A DNA stretch of 64,000 bases, taken from assembly GCF_025354735.1 (NCBI RefSeq), contig NZ_JANXMI010000312.1, forward strand, positions 1-64,000. Direction: 5' to 3'. The translations under genes and the position numbers were made by a program. How positions within the stretch are numbered: the first letter of the stretch is position 1; the number at the start of each line of letters is the position of its first letter. Of the stretch, positions 1 to 12,044 are shown piece by piece. Source of the DNA: Rugamonas sp. Its GTDB lineage: Bacteria > Pseudomonadota > Gammaproteobacteria > Burkholderiales > Burkholderiaceae_D. The notes beneath the pieces were generated by a model that was not told the DNA's origin, ran no database searches, and saw only the letters and a list, made by a program, of their open reading frames with translations.

Positions 1-956
1 TCGATGCCCAGGTCGGCCAGCGCCTGGCGCGTGTCGAGGTAGGATTTGCCGGCGGTGATGATGCCGATCTTCGGCTTCGGGCTGTCCCAGATAATCTTGT
101 TCAGCTTATTGGCGCGCGCATAGGCCAGCGCGGCGTACCACTTGTAGCTGTTCATCCGCACTTCCATATCGAGCACGGTGTCGGGCCAGCGGATATTGAG
201 GCCGCCCTCGGGCAGCGCGAAATCGGTCGGCGTGACGATCTGCACGCGGTCCGGGTCGAATTCGACGACGGCGCCGGACTCGATGATGTCGGTCACGCAC
301 TTCATCGACACCCACAGGCCGGTGTAGCGGCTCATGGCCCAGGCGTGCAGGCCGTAGTCGATATATTCCTGCACCGACGACGGATACAGCACCGGTATGC
401 CGCAGGCGTTCAGGATGTGGTCCGACTGGTGCGCGGTGGACGAGGATTTGGCGGCGTGGTCGTCGCCGGCCAGCACCAGCACGCCGCCGAACTTGGCCGA
501 GCCGGCGTTGTTGGCGTGCTTGAAGACGTCGCCGCAACGGTCGACGCCGGGGCCTTTGCCATACCACATGGAAAAGACGCCGTCGTACTTGGCGTCCTTG
601 AACAAATTGGTTTGCTGCGTGCCCCAGACGGCGGTGGCGGCCAGGTCCTCGTTCATCCCGGGATGGAATTTGACGTGGTGCGCGTACAGGTATTTTTTGG
701 CCTTCACGGCCGTCATGTCGACGCTGGTGACGGGCGAGCCGCGATAACCGGTGATGTAGCCGGCCGTGTTCAGGCCCGCCTTCAGGTCGCGCTCGCGCTG
801 CATCATCGGCAGGCGGATCAGGGCCTGGGTGCCGGTCATGAAGGCGCGGCCGCGGTCGAGGGTCCACTTGTCGTCGAGGGTGATGTCGTCCGGATTCGAG
901 TTCGAATTCGGGCTCATGCCTGGCTCCAGCTGCGAGCCCTTGTGAGGTGCGTTCAT
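1..956 (-). CDS. indolepyruvate ferredoxin oxidoreductase family protein (N-terminal part; runs off window start)
   Basis: Reverse-strand reading from ATG at 956 gives MNAPHKGSQLEPGMSPNSNSNPDDITLDDKWTLDRGRAFMTGTQALIRLPMMQRERDLKAGLNTAGYITGYRGSPVTSVD..., typical of the fused IOR family. Missing from the ORF track, probably because it has no stop inside the window. Confidence 0.85.
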   Translation of the reverse strand, partial: MNAPHKGSQLEPGMSPNSNSNPDDITLDDKWTLDRGRAFMTGTQALIRLPMMQRERDLKAGLNTAGYITGYRGSPVTSVDMTAVKAKKYLYAHHVKFHPGMNEDLAATAVWGTQQTNLFKDAKYDGVFSMWYGKGPGVDRCGDVFKHANNAGSAKFGGVLVLAGDDHAAKSSSTAHQSDHILNACGIPVLYPSSVQEYIDYGLHAWAMSRYTGLWVSMKCVTDIIESGAVVEFDPDRVQIVTPTDFALPEGGLNIRWPDTVLDMEVRMNSYKWYAALAYARANKLNKIIWDSPKPKIGIITAGKSYLDTRQALADLGI

Positions 957-1149
957 TACATAGTCTCCATTATTCTCTAAGCTTTGCGCAAGCCGGCCGG
1001 GTGGGCCGGGCTGCGCGCGATTCCGGCCCGCCTTGTGGGCGCGCGCGGAACGGAAAAATGATTTTTTTACAGGGTATCACAGGGCGGCGCCCGTCTGCGC
1101 GGTGCTGCCGTCCCTCAAACCTGGGGCGTCGATCCGGTCCCGGACTTTC

Positions 1150-2283
<1,134 letters not shown>

Positions 2284-2410
2284 ATGCGGTCTCCTTCTTG
2301 GAATAGCGCACAGTATAGTCCTGGCCGGGCGGCATTAAATTGCAAACAATTCCCCCGCGCCGATAATTTAAGCAATAATATTGCCTGAACATTCGCCAAA
2401 CGAGGAATTC

Positions 2411-2932
2411 ATGACCAAGATCGCGCTCGATAAAACGGACCGCAAAATTCTGTCCATCTTGCAGGCCGACGGCCGGCTGTCCAACCAGGACGTGGCCGAA
2501 CTGGTCAACCTGTCGCCGTCGCCCTGCCTGCGCCGCATCAAGCGGCTGGAGGAGGCGGGCGTGATCCGCCAATACGTGGCGCTGCTCGACCCCGACAAGA
2601 TCGGCCTCGGGCTGCTGGCGTATGTGAACGTACGGCTGGAAAAGCACAGCGACGCGGCGGCCCACAGCAACGCGCGCGCGCTCGGCGCGGCGCCGCCGGT
2701 GGCCTCGCCGCGCGCCGACTTCGCGGTCTCCGTCGAACAGTGGCCGGAAGTGGTGGCCTGCTACGCGATGACGGGCGAGATGGATTATCTGCTGCGGGTG
2801 CACGTGGAAGACATGGACCATTTTTCGCGCTTCATGATGGCGACGCTGCTGCGCCATCCGGCGGTGCTGGACGTGAAGTCCAGCTTCGCGCTGCAAAGGA
2901 TCAAGGACACGACGGCGCTGCCGCTGGTGTGA
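2411..2932 (+). CDS. Lrp/AsnC family transcriptional regulator, divergent from hppD
   Basis: MTKIALDKTDRKILSILQADGRLSNQDVAELVNLSPSPCLRRIKRLEEAGVI: Lrp-type HTH plus a C-terminal RAM-like domain. Confidence 0.9.
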   Translation: MTKIALDKTDRKILSILQADGRLSNQDVAELVNLSPSPCLRRIKRLEEAGVIRQYVALLDPDKIGLGLLAYVNVRLEKHSDAAAHSNARALGAAPPVASPRADFAVSVEQWPEVVACYAMTGEMDYLLRVHVEDMDHFSRFMMATLLRHPAVLDVKSSFALQRIKDTTALPLV

Positions 2933-2951
2933 GCGCCGGCGCCGGGCCGGC

Positions 2952-3635
2952 TCACTCGCTCTTGCGGCCGGGCAGGCGGTCCAGCCACTTGACGGCGGCG
3001 CGCTTGTTGGCCTTGTAGGCGTAATCGAGCATGGCCACCTGTTCCTCCATCGCCTCCTGCAGGACGCTGCCGGGATTGGGCGGCGGCAGCTTGAGGTAGG
3101 CGTCGGCCTCGCCATAGTCGCGGTGGATGGCCATGCCGGCTTTTTTCGCGATATGCATCATGGTCGCGTTGGACGACAGGCAGTGCATGTACAGCGTGTC
3201 GATATCGTTGTTGCGGCAGTGGATGGCGGCCCGTTCGAACAACTTGCTGCCGACGCCCATGCCGCGCATGGAGTGCGCCACCGAGACGCCGAATTCGGCC
3301 ACGCGCTCCTTGTCGGTGGCGGCGCTTTTGCGCGGCGACGCGTCCCGCGGCGCGAACGCCAGGTGGCCGACGGCGACCAGCTTGAACACGCGGTTGTAGA
3401 CGCCGAACACCATGTCGCGCGCGAAGTCGATGCCGTTGACGTATTTGGCGACCTGCTCGTCGGGCACGATGGCGCCGAAGCGCAGCAGGCGGTCGCGGCT
3501 TTCCAGCGCCAGGAAGTGCTTGACCATGCGGCGGCGGTCGCGCTCCTTGAGCTCCTTGACGCGCACCGTCGGCCGCGCCGCGCCGCCCTTGAACCAGCGT
3601 CCCAGCGGATTTTGAAACAGGTCGATCGAACTCAT
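2952..3635 (-). CDS. GNAT family N-acetyltransferase
   Basis: MSSIDLFQNPLGRWFKGG...SVAHSMRGMGVGSKLFERAAIHCRNNDIDTLYMHCLSSN: acetyl-CoA binding motif (R/Q-x-x-G-x-G/A). Confidence 0.8.
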   Translation of the reverse strand: MSSIDLFQNPLGRWFKGGAARPTVRVKELKERDRRRMVKHFLALESRDRLLRFGAIVPDEQVAKYVNGIDFARDMVFGVYNRVFKLVAVGHLAFAPRDASPRKSAATDKERVAEFGVSVAHSMRGMGVGSKLFERAAIHCRNNDIDTLYMHCLSSNATMMHIAKKAGMAIHRDYGEADAYLKLPPPNPGSVLQEAMEEQVAMLDYAYKANKRAAVKWLDRLPGRKSE

Positions 3636-3714
3636 AGCACTCCATCCGGCGTCGATGGTGCAGCGCACCATCGGGCATTGTATCGCAAGCCCGCCCTCGC
3701 TGCCGGCGGCGCGC

Positions 3715-4986
3715 TTAAAGGGCGGCGGCCGCCGGCGGCGCCGCGTCGTCGTCTTCGATGGCGCCGATGGCCAGCTTGACGGCGCCGACGCGGGCCCGGT
3801 GGATGCGCTCCGGGATGCGCTGCGGCTGGTCGGCGCTGGCCTGGGCGATGTCGCCGGCGTTGACGGCGCGCGCGGCCGCCATCGCGCTTTCCAGATAGGC
3901 CAGTTGGGGGAAGGGCTGGTCGGCAAAACTCGCACTGGCGCCGATGCGGCCGCGCGAATCGCATTCGGTCGCCAGCAGCATCTGGCTGAAACGGGCCGGC
4001 TTGCGGAAGGCGTCGCAGCGCTCCAGCAGGGTGACGATGGTGTTGGCGCGCAGGACCAGAGCGCGGCCGACGTTGCCGTGTTCGCGCGCCGTCATCACGG
4101 CCAGGTCGCGGCAGTCGGTGGGCACCTTCAGGCGCTTGCAGACCTGTTCCACCAGCGGCACGCCGAGGCCCTCGTGGCCGTGGTGGGCCGGCCATTTGTC
4201 GGCCGGCGTCACGCCCTTGCCCAGGTCGTGCATCAGGCAGGCGAAGCGCGTCGGCAGCTCCAGGCCGCGCGCGGCGGCGCAGTCGAGCACCTGCAGCATG
4301 TGGACCCCGGTGTCGATCTCGGGGTGGTACTGCGGCGGCTGCGGCACGCCCCACAGCGCGTCGAGCTCCGGCAGGATGCGCGCCAGCGCGCCGCAGTCGC
4401 GCAGCACCTCCAGCATGCGCGAGGGCCGGTCCTCCATCAGCCCGCGCGACAGTTCCTGCCACACGCGCTCGGGCACCAAAGCGTCGACCTCGCCCTGCGC
4501 CACCATCTGCCGCATCAGCGCATTGGTTTCCGGGGCGATGACGAAATCGGCATAACGGGCGGCGAAGCGGGCGATCCGCAAAATGCGCACCGGGTCTTCG
4601 GCGAAGGCCTCGGAGACGTGGCGGAAGATGCGCTGCTCGATGTCGCGGCGGCCGCCGTAAGGGTCGGTCAGCGTGCCGTCCGGCGCCTGCGCGATGGCAT
4701 TGACGGTGAGGTCGCGCCGCACCAGGTCCTGTTCCAGCGTGACGTCGGGCGAGGTGTGGAACACGAAGCCGCGGTAGCCGGGCGCGGTCTTCCTTTCGGT
4801 GCGGGCCAGCGCGTACTCCTCCTGCGTGCGCGGGTGCAGGAACACGGGGAAGTCCTTGCCGACGGGACGGAAGCCCTGGCGCAGCATGTCTTCCGGGGTG
4901 GCGCCGACGACCACGTAGTCGCGGTCCTTGACCGGGCGGCCCAGCAGCGCGTCGCGCACGGCGCCGCCGACCGTATATATTTTCAT
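3715..4986 (-). CDS. cca: multifunctional CCA-adding tRNA nucleotidyltransferase
   Basis: MKIYTVGGAVRDALLGRPVKDRDYVVVGATPEDML...RRDLTVNAIAQ...HD motif FACLMHDLGKG. The 1206 aa ORF in the track is an over-extension of this frame. Confidence 0.95.
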   Translation of the reverse strand: MKIYTVGGAVRDALLGRPVKDRDYVVVGATPEDMLRQGFRPVGKDFPVFLHPRTQEEYALARTERKTAPGYRGFVFHTSPDVTLEQDLVRRDLTVNAIAQAPDGTLTDPYGGRRDIEQRIFRHVSEAFAEDPVRILRIARFAARYADFVIAPETNALMRQMVAQGEVDALVPERVWQELSRGLMEDRPSRMLEVLRDCGALARILPELDALWGVPQPPQYHPEIDTGVHMLQVLDCAAARGLELPTRFACLMHDLGKGVTPADKWPAHHGHEGLGVPLVEQVCKRLKVPTDCRDLAVMTAREHGNVGRALVLRANTIVTLLERCDAFRKPARFSQMLLATECDSRGRIGASASFADQPFPQLAYLESAMAAARAVNAGDIAQASADQPQRIPERIHRARVGAVKLAIGAIEDDDAAPPAAAAL

Positions 4987-5006
4987 CTCGGGCATGGCGC
5001 TGGCGA

Positions 5007-5723
5007 TCAGGGCATCTCGGCGTCGTGCTTGGGCGCCGTTTCGGTTTCGGCCAGCGCCTCGGCGACCCAGCGCGCCACGGCCGGATGGGCCAGCACCCGC
5101 TCGCAATAGGCGTTCAGCGCCGGCGCCAGCGTCACGCCGTAGGTGCGGAAGCGCGCCACCACCGGCGCGTAATAGGCGTCGGCGATGGAGAACTCGCCGA
5201 ACAGGAACTGGTGCTGGCCGCCGAAGCGCGACAGGCAATCCTCCCAGATTTCGCTGATGCGGCCGATGTCGGCCTGGGCGCCGTTGGTGCGGCCCTTGCC
5301 CGGACAGCGGGCCTTGATATTCATCGACATGGCGTTGCGCAGGTCGGCGAAGCCGGCGTGCATCTCGGCGCAGATCGAGCGCGCCATCGCGCGCGCGGCC
5401 ACGTCCTGCGGCCACAGGCCCAGCTCCTGGAACTGCTCGGCCAGATATTCGCAGATGGCCAGGCTGTCCCAGATCGTCATCTCGCCGGCCAGCAGCACCG
5501 GCACCCGGCCGCAGGCCGAATACGAGGCGATCTTGGCGGCCGTGTCGTCGCAGTCGAGCAGCACGCGCACTTCCTGGAAGGGGATGCCGAAGGCCGTCAT
5601 CGCCACCCACGGCCGCATCGACCAGGACGAATAATTCTTGTTGCCGATGATGAGCGTCAGGCCCGGCTCGCGCGCGGCGGCCAGTGCTTGCGACAGGGTG
5701 GGATCGAGTTCGGTGGTTTGCAT
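5007..5723 (-). CDS. glutathione S-transferase family protein
   Basis: LTLIIGNKNYSSWSMRPWVAMTAFGIPFQEVRVLL...: thioredoxin-fold GST N-terminus. Confidence 0.85.
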   Translation of the reverse strand: MQTTELDPTLSQALAAAREPGLTLIIGNKNYSSWSMRPWVAMTAFGIPFQEVRVLLDCDDTAAKIASYSACGRVPVLLAGEMTIWDSLAICEYLAEQFQELGLWPQDVAARAMARSICAEMHAGFADLRNAMSMNIKARCPGKGRTNGAQADIGRISEIWEDCLSRFGGQHQFLFGEFSIADAYYAPVVARFRTYGVTLAPALNAYCERVLAHPAVARWVAEALAETETAPKHDAEMP

Positions 5724-5753
5724 GGTGTCGTCCGTGGTTTTTATAGGGGGTCT

Positions 5754-7742
5754 TCAGCGGCCGCCGAAGCTCGTTTCCTGTTCTTCCTGCGCGCTGTAGC
5801 CTTTCGGCGCGACGCTGCCCAGGCGCGCCTTGAGCGACTGCGGCCGGCCTTCGAACAAGGCCGCGTAGTAGGCCGTGTTCGACATCACGTTGCGCACATA
5901 GGCGCGGGTTTCGACGTAGGGGATGGACTCGATGAAGATGGCGCTTTCCATCGGCCCGGTCAGCGTCGAGCGCCAGGTGCGCAGCCGTCCGGGGCCGGCG
6001 TTGTAGGCGGCCGTGGCCAGCACTTCGGAGCCGTCCATATTCCCCAGCACGATGTTCATATAGCTGGCGCCGAGCAGGATGTTGGTGTGGACGTCGCTCA
6101 GCATGTCCTGCACGAAGTCGGCCAGGCCGATTTTTTTCGCGACCCAGCGCCCGGTCGACGGCATCACCTGCATCAGGCCCGAGGCGCCGACGCTCGATTG
6201 CGCGTCCATGATGAAGCGCGACTCTTGCCGGATCAAGCCATAGACCCAGGCCTGGTCCAGGCCCAGCGTCTGCGTGGTGCTGCGCATGATGTCGTTGTGC
6301 GGCGCCGGGAAGCGCTGCGTGTAGTCGACCTGGATGCGGGTGCGCTCCGAGGTGCTGACCATGCGGTCCAGGATATTGTTCTGGCGCGCGAATTCGGCGG
6401 CGGCCAGGTGTTCGCGTTCGCTCAGGCCGCGCAGCGACCAGTTCCACTCGCGCGTGCCCTCGAAGCGCAGCCGCATGCCGAAGAATTTGAGCGCGCGCTG
6501 GAAGCCGGGATTGGCGGCGATGGGCGCGATTTCGGCCGCCGAGATGGGCGCGCCGGCCGGCGGGATCGTGATGAGGCGGCCGGTTTCCTCCAGCGCCAGC
6601 TGGCCGTAGAAATTCGACTGCTCGGCGATGCCGCGGAACAGCTGCAGCGCCTCGCCGCTGGCGGCGCCGGTCGGGCCGGTGGCGCCGTCGGCCATCAGCG
6701 CGCGGCCCAGCCAGTAGGTCCACGCCGGATCGGCGCGCAGCGCGGGCGGCATGGCGCGGATGTCGGCCTTCACTTCCTGCCAGTCGCCGTCGCGCAGCGC
6801 GTAGCGCGTCTTCCATTGCAGGGCGTCGTTCGACAGCGGCGCGCCGCTGGACTTGCGCCAGTAGCCGCGCGTTTCCGGCGCCAGCGTGTACGACGATTGC
6901 AGCGCGATGTTGGCCCAGCCCTGGGCCTGTTCCTGCGCGCTCAGGCGCGGCGCCGCCTTGTTCAGCGCCAGCACCGCCAGCTTGACGCTGGTCTTGGCCA
7001 TGCGGCCGATGGCGACCAGGTAAATTTCGTGTTCGGCCTGGCCGCCGCCCATGCCCTTGGCCAGCGCGATGGCCGGCAAGTCGATCGCCTGCGCGATTTT
7101 TTTCTCGGAGCCGCCCAGCAGCGCCATGGCGCGCCGGGCCGGCCCCGTGGCGTCGAATTCGCCGGCCAGGCGCACCTGCGTCCACAGGTCGTTGTTGTCG
7201 AACTGGCCGGCCAGCGCCAGCGTGGCGATCAGGCCGGAGCAGCCGTCGCCGTAGAGGGGCGGATTGACCAGCAGCGCGCGCGCCTCGTCGGCCACCTTCT
7301 GGCCCTTGAGCGCGCGCGATTGCAGCGCGTAGCATTTGACCTGGATGTCGTCGTTGAGCGCGAACAGCGGCAGCTGCTCGTCGAAGGTGGCCCAGTCGCG
7401 GCGCCGGCCCAGGTCCAGCAGCCAGTCGTTGCGCAGGCGGTCGGCGATGGCGCTGCCGGCGTAGCGGTTCAGGAAATCGCGCAGGTCGGCGTAGCTGACG
7501 TCACGGAAGTGGGATTTGAGCCGATAATAGTCGACATAGGACGGGATGGAATACGCGCCCAGTTTGGCCGCGTAAAAGTCGGCCTTGACGGCATCGTCCT
7601 GGCGCACGGCGTCGCGCAGCAGCAGGAAGGCGTCATCGTCCTTGCGGGCGTCGATTGCGCTGTCGTCGGCGTGGGCCAGACCGGTGGCGACGCTGGCCAA
7701 TACGACGGCGGCGCCGGCTATCCATTTCGAAGCGTAAATCAA
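5754..7742 (-). CDS. soluble lytic murein transglycosylase (Slt-like)
   Basis: ESRFIMDAQSSVGASGLMQVMPSTGRWVAKKIG...AAYNAGPGRLRTWRS: SLT domain with signal peptide and long alpha-helical N-terminal region. Confidence 0.9.
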   Translation of the reverse strand: MIYASKWIAGAAVVLASVATGLAHADDSAIDARKDDDAFLLLRDAVRQDDAVKADFYAAKLGAYSIPSYVDYYRLKSHFRDVSYADLRDFLNRYAGSAIADRLRNDWLLDLGRRRDWATFDEQLPLFALNDDIQVKCYALQSRALKGQKVADEARALLVNPPLYGDGCSGLIATLALAGQFDNNDLWTQVRLAGEFDATGPARRAMALLGGSEKKIAQAIDLPAIALAKGMGGGQAEHEIYLVAIGRMAKTSVKLAVLALNKAAPRLSAQEQAQGWANIALQSSYTLAPETRGYWRKSSGAPLSNDALQWKTRYALRDGDWQEVKADIRAMPPALRADPAWTYWLGRALMADGATGPTGAASGEALQLFRGIAEQSNFYGQLALEETGRLITIPPAGAPISAAEIAPIAANPGFQRALKFFGMRLRFEGTREWNWSLRGLSEREHLAAAEFARQNNILDRMVSTSERTRIQVDYTQRFPAPHNDIMRSTTQTLGLDQAWVYGLIRQESRFIMDAQSSVGASGLMQVMPSTGRWVAKKIGLADFVQDMLSDVHTNILLGASYMNIVLGNMDGSEVLATAAYNAGPGRLRTWRSTLTGPMESAIFIESIPYVETRAYVRNVMSNTAYYAALFEGRPQSLKARLGSVAPKGYSAQEEQETSFGGR

Positions 7743-7774
7743 TGTGCAACTCTCTTTAGTCTTGAAGCCAGAAT

Positions 7775-8368
7775 ATGACCAGCGACCCTAGAATACCACG
7801 CGCCATGACCGATCCACCAGCCCCGGCGGCCCTCGCCAAGGCGCAATTGCGGGCCCGCTTGCTGGCGGCGCGGCGCGGCGTCGACGCGGCCACCAAGGCC
7901 GTGTGGGACCGCGCCATCGCGGCGCGGGTGCTGGCGTGGGCGCGTGAGCAGAATGTCGCGGCGCTGGGCGTGTATTGGCCGCTGCGCGATGAGCCCGATC
8001 TGCACGCGGCCTATGCGGAACTGGCGCGGTTGGGCGTGCGCCTGCTGCTGCCGGTGGTGGTGGAACGGCACGCGGCGCTGGAGTTCGCGCAGTGGCAAAT
8101 CGGCGAGGCCATGGTCAGGGACCAGATGGGCGTGGCGGTGCCGGCGCAGTTGCGGATGGAGGCGGCGCCGCCGGCCTTGCTGGTGCCCTGCCTCGGCTTT
8201 AACCGCGGGCGCTACCGGCTCGGCTATGGCGGCGGTTTCTACGACCGCACGCTGGCGCGCCAACCCAGGCCGAAGACGGTGGGGGTGGCGTACGCGTGCC
8301 TGGAGGCGGACTTCGACAACGACGCGCACGATGTCGCGCTGGATTTGGTGTTGACCGAGGCGCGCTAG
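7775..8368 (+). CDS. 5-formyltetrahydrofolate cyclo-ligase
   Basis: VPCLGFNRGRYRLGYGGGFYDRTLA signature. The start may instead be the ATG at 7805. Confidence 0.9.
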   Translation: MTSDPRIPRAMTDPPAPAALAKAQLRARLLAARRGVDAATKAVWDRAIAARVLAWAREQNVAALGVYWPLRDEPDLHAAYAELARLGVRLLLPVVVERHAALEFAQWQIGEAMVRDQMGVAVPAQLRMEAAPPALLVPCLGFNRGRYRLGYGGGFYDRTLARQPRPKTVGVAYACLEADFDNDAHDVALDLVLTEAR

Positions 8369-8405
8369 GCGCAGCCGAAAATGCGGTAGGCCACGGTTTC
8401 GGAAA

Positions 8406-8460
8406 ACGGGGTCAGACCACGGTTTCGAATGAATCTCTCGAAACCGTGGTCTGACCCCGT
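8406..8460. repeat. perfect 23-bp inverted repeat (REP-like hairpin)
   Basis: ACGGGGTCAGACCACGGTTTCGA - ATGAATCTC - TCGAAACCGTGGTCTGACCCCGT: 23-bp arms, 9-nt loop. Confidence 0.9.
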
Positions 8461-8524
8461 CGCTACGCCCCGTCGCTGCATCCTGTCGTTACAGGCCGGC
8501 TGCGCGAGGTATCGTCAGCGCTGC

Positions 8525-9352
8525 TTACACCAGCCGCTGCCACAGCGCCGTCGTCGCGGCGGCCTGGTTCATGCTGTAGAAGTGCAGGCCCGGCGCGCCG
8601 CCGGCCAGCAGGCGTTCGCACAGCGCCGTCACCACGTCGAGCCCGAAGGCCTTGATGGAGGCACTGTCGTCGCCGAAGCTGGCCAGTTTCAGCCGCACCC
8701 AGCGCGGGATCTCGGCGCCGCACATGTCGGAAAAGCGCATCAGCTGCGTGTAGTTCGTGATCGGCATGATGCCGGCGACGATGGGCACGTCGATACCGAG
8801 CCTGGCGGTCTGCTCGACGAACTGGAAATAGGCGTCGGCGTTGTAAAAATACTGGGTGATGGCGGCGTCCGCGCCGGCCTTGACCTTGCGCTCGAAGGCC
8901 AGCAAATCGTCTTGCGGCGACCGGGCCTGCGGGTGCACTTCGGGATAGGCCGCCACTTCGATGTGGAACCAGTCGCCCGTTTCGGCGCGGATGAATTCGA
9001 CCAGCTCGTTGGCGTAGCGGAACTGGCCGCTGGCGCCGTAGCCGCTGGGCAGGTCGCCGCGCAGCGCCACCACGCGCTTGATGCCGTGCGACTTGTATTC
9101 GTCGAGCACGGCGCGGATCGACTCGCGCGTGCCGCCGACGCAGGACAGATGCGGCGCGGCCTGTTCGCCGGCGGCCATGATGTCGCGCACGGTGTCGAGC
9201 GTGCCTTGCTGTGTGCTGCCGCCGGCGCCGAAGGTGACGGAAAAATAGCGCGGGTGCAGTTCGGAGAGCTGGGCGCGCGTGGCGCGCAGTTTCTCCGCGC
9301 TTTCCGCCGTCTTGGGCGGGAAGAATTCGATGCTGAAGTTAGGAGCGTCCAT
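8525..9352 (-). CDS. metF: methylenetetrahydrofolate reductase
   Basis: MDAPNFSIEFFPPKTAESAEKLRATRAQLSEL...YFSVTFGAGGST. Confidence 0.95.
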   Translation of the reverse strand: MDAPNFSIEFFPPKTAESAEKLRATRAQLSELHPRYFSVTFGAGGSTQQGTLDTVRDIMAAGEQAAPHLSCVGGTRESIRAVLDEYKSHGIKRVVALRGDLPSGYGASGQFRYANELVEFIRAETGDWFHIEVAAYPEVHPQARSPQDDLLAFERKVKAGADAAITQYFYNADAYFQFVEQTARLGIDVPIVAGIMPITNYTQLMRFSDMCGAEIPRWVRLKLASFGDDSASIKAFGLDVVTALCERLLAGGAPGLHFYSMNQAAATTALWQRLV

Positions 9353-9695
9353 GGGATTTGCTTAAGAGGATGGTGGACAAGGCCCAGGAAATCACGCTGT
9401 ACAGCAGGGCGCCGGCGATGGCGGACCAGAAGCTGTCGACGTGGAAGCCGTCGACCAGTTGCGCGGTCAGCCAGAACATGAAGCCGTTGATGACGAAGAT
9501 GAACAGGCCCAGCGACAGCATCGTCACGGGCAGCGTCAGCACCAGCAGCGCGGGGCGGATCAGCGTGTTGACCAGGCCGAGGATCAGGGCCGCGACCAGG
9601 GCCGCACCGATGCTCGTGACATCGATGGAATGCATCAGGTAAGGCAGCGCCATCAGGGCCACCGCATTGATTAACCAGGTAAGGACCAAACGCAT
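9339..9695 (-). CDS. phage holin family / DUF-type small integral membrane protein
   Basis: MRLVLTWLINAVALMALPYLMHSIDVTSIGAALVAALILGLVNTLIRPALLVLTLPVTMLSLGLFIFVINGFMFWLTAQLVDGF: four hydrophobic segments; overlaps the metF start. Confidence 0.8.
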   Translation of the reverse strand: MRLVLTWLINAVALMALPYLMHSIDVTSIGAALVAALILGLVNTLIRPALLVLTLPVTMLSLGLFIFVINGFMFWLTAQLVDGFHVDSFWSAIAGALLYSVISWALSTILLSKSHGRS

Positions 9696-9821
9696 AAGTG
9701 GCTCGAAGATAGTGGCTCGAATTCGGGGGGTGTCGCAAACGGGCGCCGATGAAAACAGGGCCGGCGATGTGGCCGGCCCCGCTTCATGGCAGGTGGCTAG
9801 CCCGCGGGGTGTCACGCCATA

Positions 9822-11252
<1,431 letters not shown>

Positions 11253-11278
11253 GCCCTCCTTTCAGTTAGAAAAAAGTA

Positions 11279-11341
11279 ACGTGAGCGCGGTTGCAGATTC
11301 CGAGCCTGGCGAATCGGTGATTCGTCGCAACGCTCCTCGGA
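11279..11341 (-). ncRNA. SAH riboswitch in the ahcY leader
   Basis: Minus strand CCGAGGAGCGTTGCGACGAATCACCGATTCGCCAGGCTCGGAATCTGCAACCGCGCTCACG matches the SAH riboswitch pattern: P1 CCGAG/CTCGG, CCGAGGAGCG core, AGGCTCGG, and 3' CGCTC able to pair with GAGCG as the pseudoknot. Lies ~30 nt upstream of ahcY. Confidence 0.9.
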
Positions 11342-11524
11342 AGGTGCATTCTAGCACCGTTGGAAACGGCTGACGACGCGGTGGGGCAAAAAAATCGCCG
11401 GACGCGCGGCAGAAGTTGCACGCCTCGGCGCCGGCCTTGAGCGGAATCAGATCGCCGCCGGACTGCCGCTCAGGGACTACACGTAAGCCTATAGTGATTT
11501 TTTATCCGCAAATGAGCCTCTATC

Positions 11525-12034
11525 ATGGACCCACGCGACGCCATCTGGGACGGGACGACCAAGCTGCTCTACAACGTCAACTATGCGGAAAAAATCGAAC
11601 AGGCATTGCTGGCACGCTGGACCTGGATGGATAGCATTACCAAGATAGCCGTGGCGATCTCATCAGCCAGCGCCGCGCTGGCCGGCCTCGTATTTTGGAA
11701 AAATCCAAACTATACTTTTCTATGGCCGTTGTTTACATCGGCCAGTACCCTGCTCGCTATCGTATCGAAGCAGCTATCCGTCACGGACAAGGTGACGCAG
11801 CACGCCACCTGCGCCGCAGAGCTGGCATCATTGGCAGTCGATATCGATAGCCTCATGGTACGCATGCGTATCAATGCGGAATTCCCCATTGCCGACTACA
11901 CAAAAAAATTAATGGTCCGCATGGATAAGTACCGTTTCATTTACAGTGAACTAAAATACGATTTACTACTCACAGAGAGAGTGCGCGCTCGGGCGCAACA
12001 AAAAATCGATACCCAGGTCGCTGACTGGCATTAG
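11525..12034 (+). CDS. SLATT-like two-TM protein (hypothetical)
   Basis: 169 aa: N-terminal helix, two hydrophobic segments (ITKIAVAISSASAALAGLVFW, FLWPLFTSASTLLAIVS), then a long amphipathic helical tail; SLATT-like layout by inspection only. Confidence 0.7.
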   Translation: MDPRDAIWDGTTKLLYNVNYAEKIEQALLARWTWMDSITKIAVAISSASAALAGLVFWKNPNYTFLWPLFTSASTLLAIVSKQLSVTDKVTQHATCAAELASLAVDIDSLMVRMRINAEFPIADYTKKLMVRMDKYRFIYSELKYDLLLTERVRARAQQKIDTQVADWH

Positions 12035-12044
12035 GAGAACTCAA

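Noticed and set aside
3715-7335. 1206-aa minus-strand ORF in the track
   Set aside because: Only the cca part (3715..4986) is real. The upstream part is an alternative frame through the GST and lytic transglycosylase genes with an Arg/Gly/Ala-rich shadow translation.
5025-7778. 917-aa plus-strand ORF antisense to the GST and slt genes
   Set aside because: High-GC shadow ORF; composition dominated by R, G, A, Q, H, and the opposite strand encodes clear protein families.
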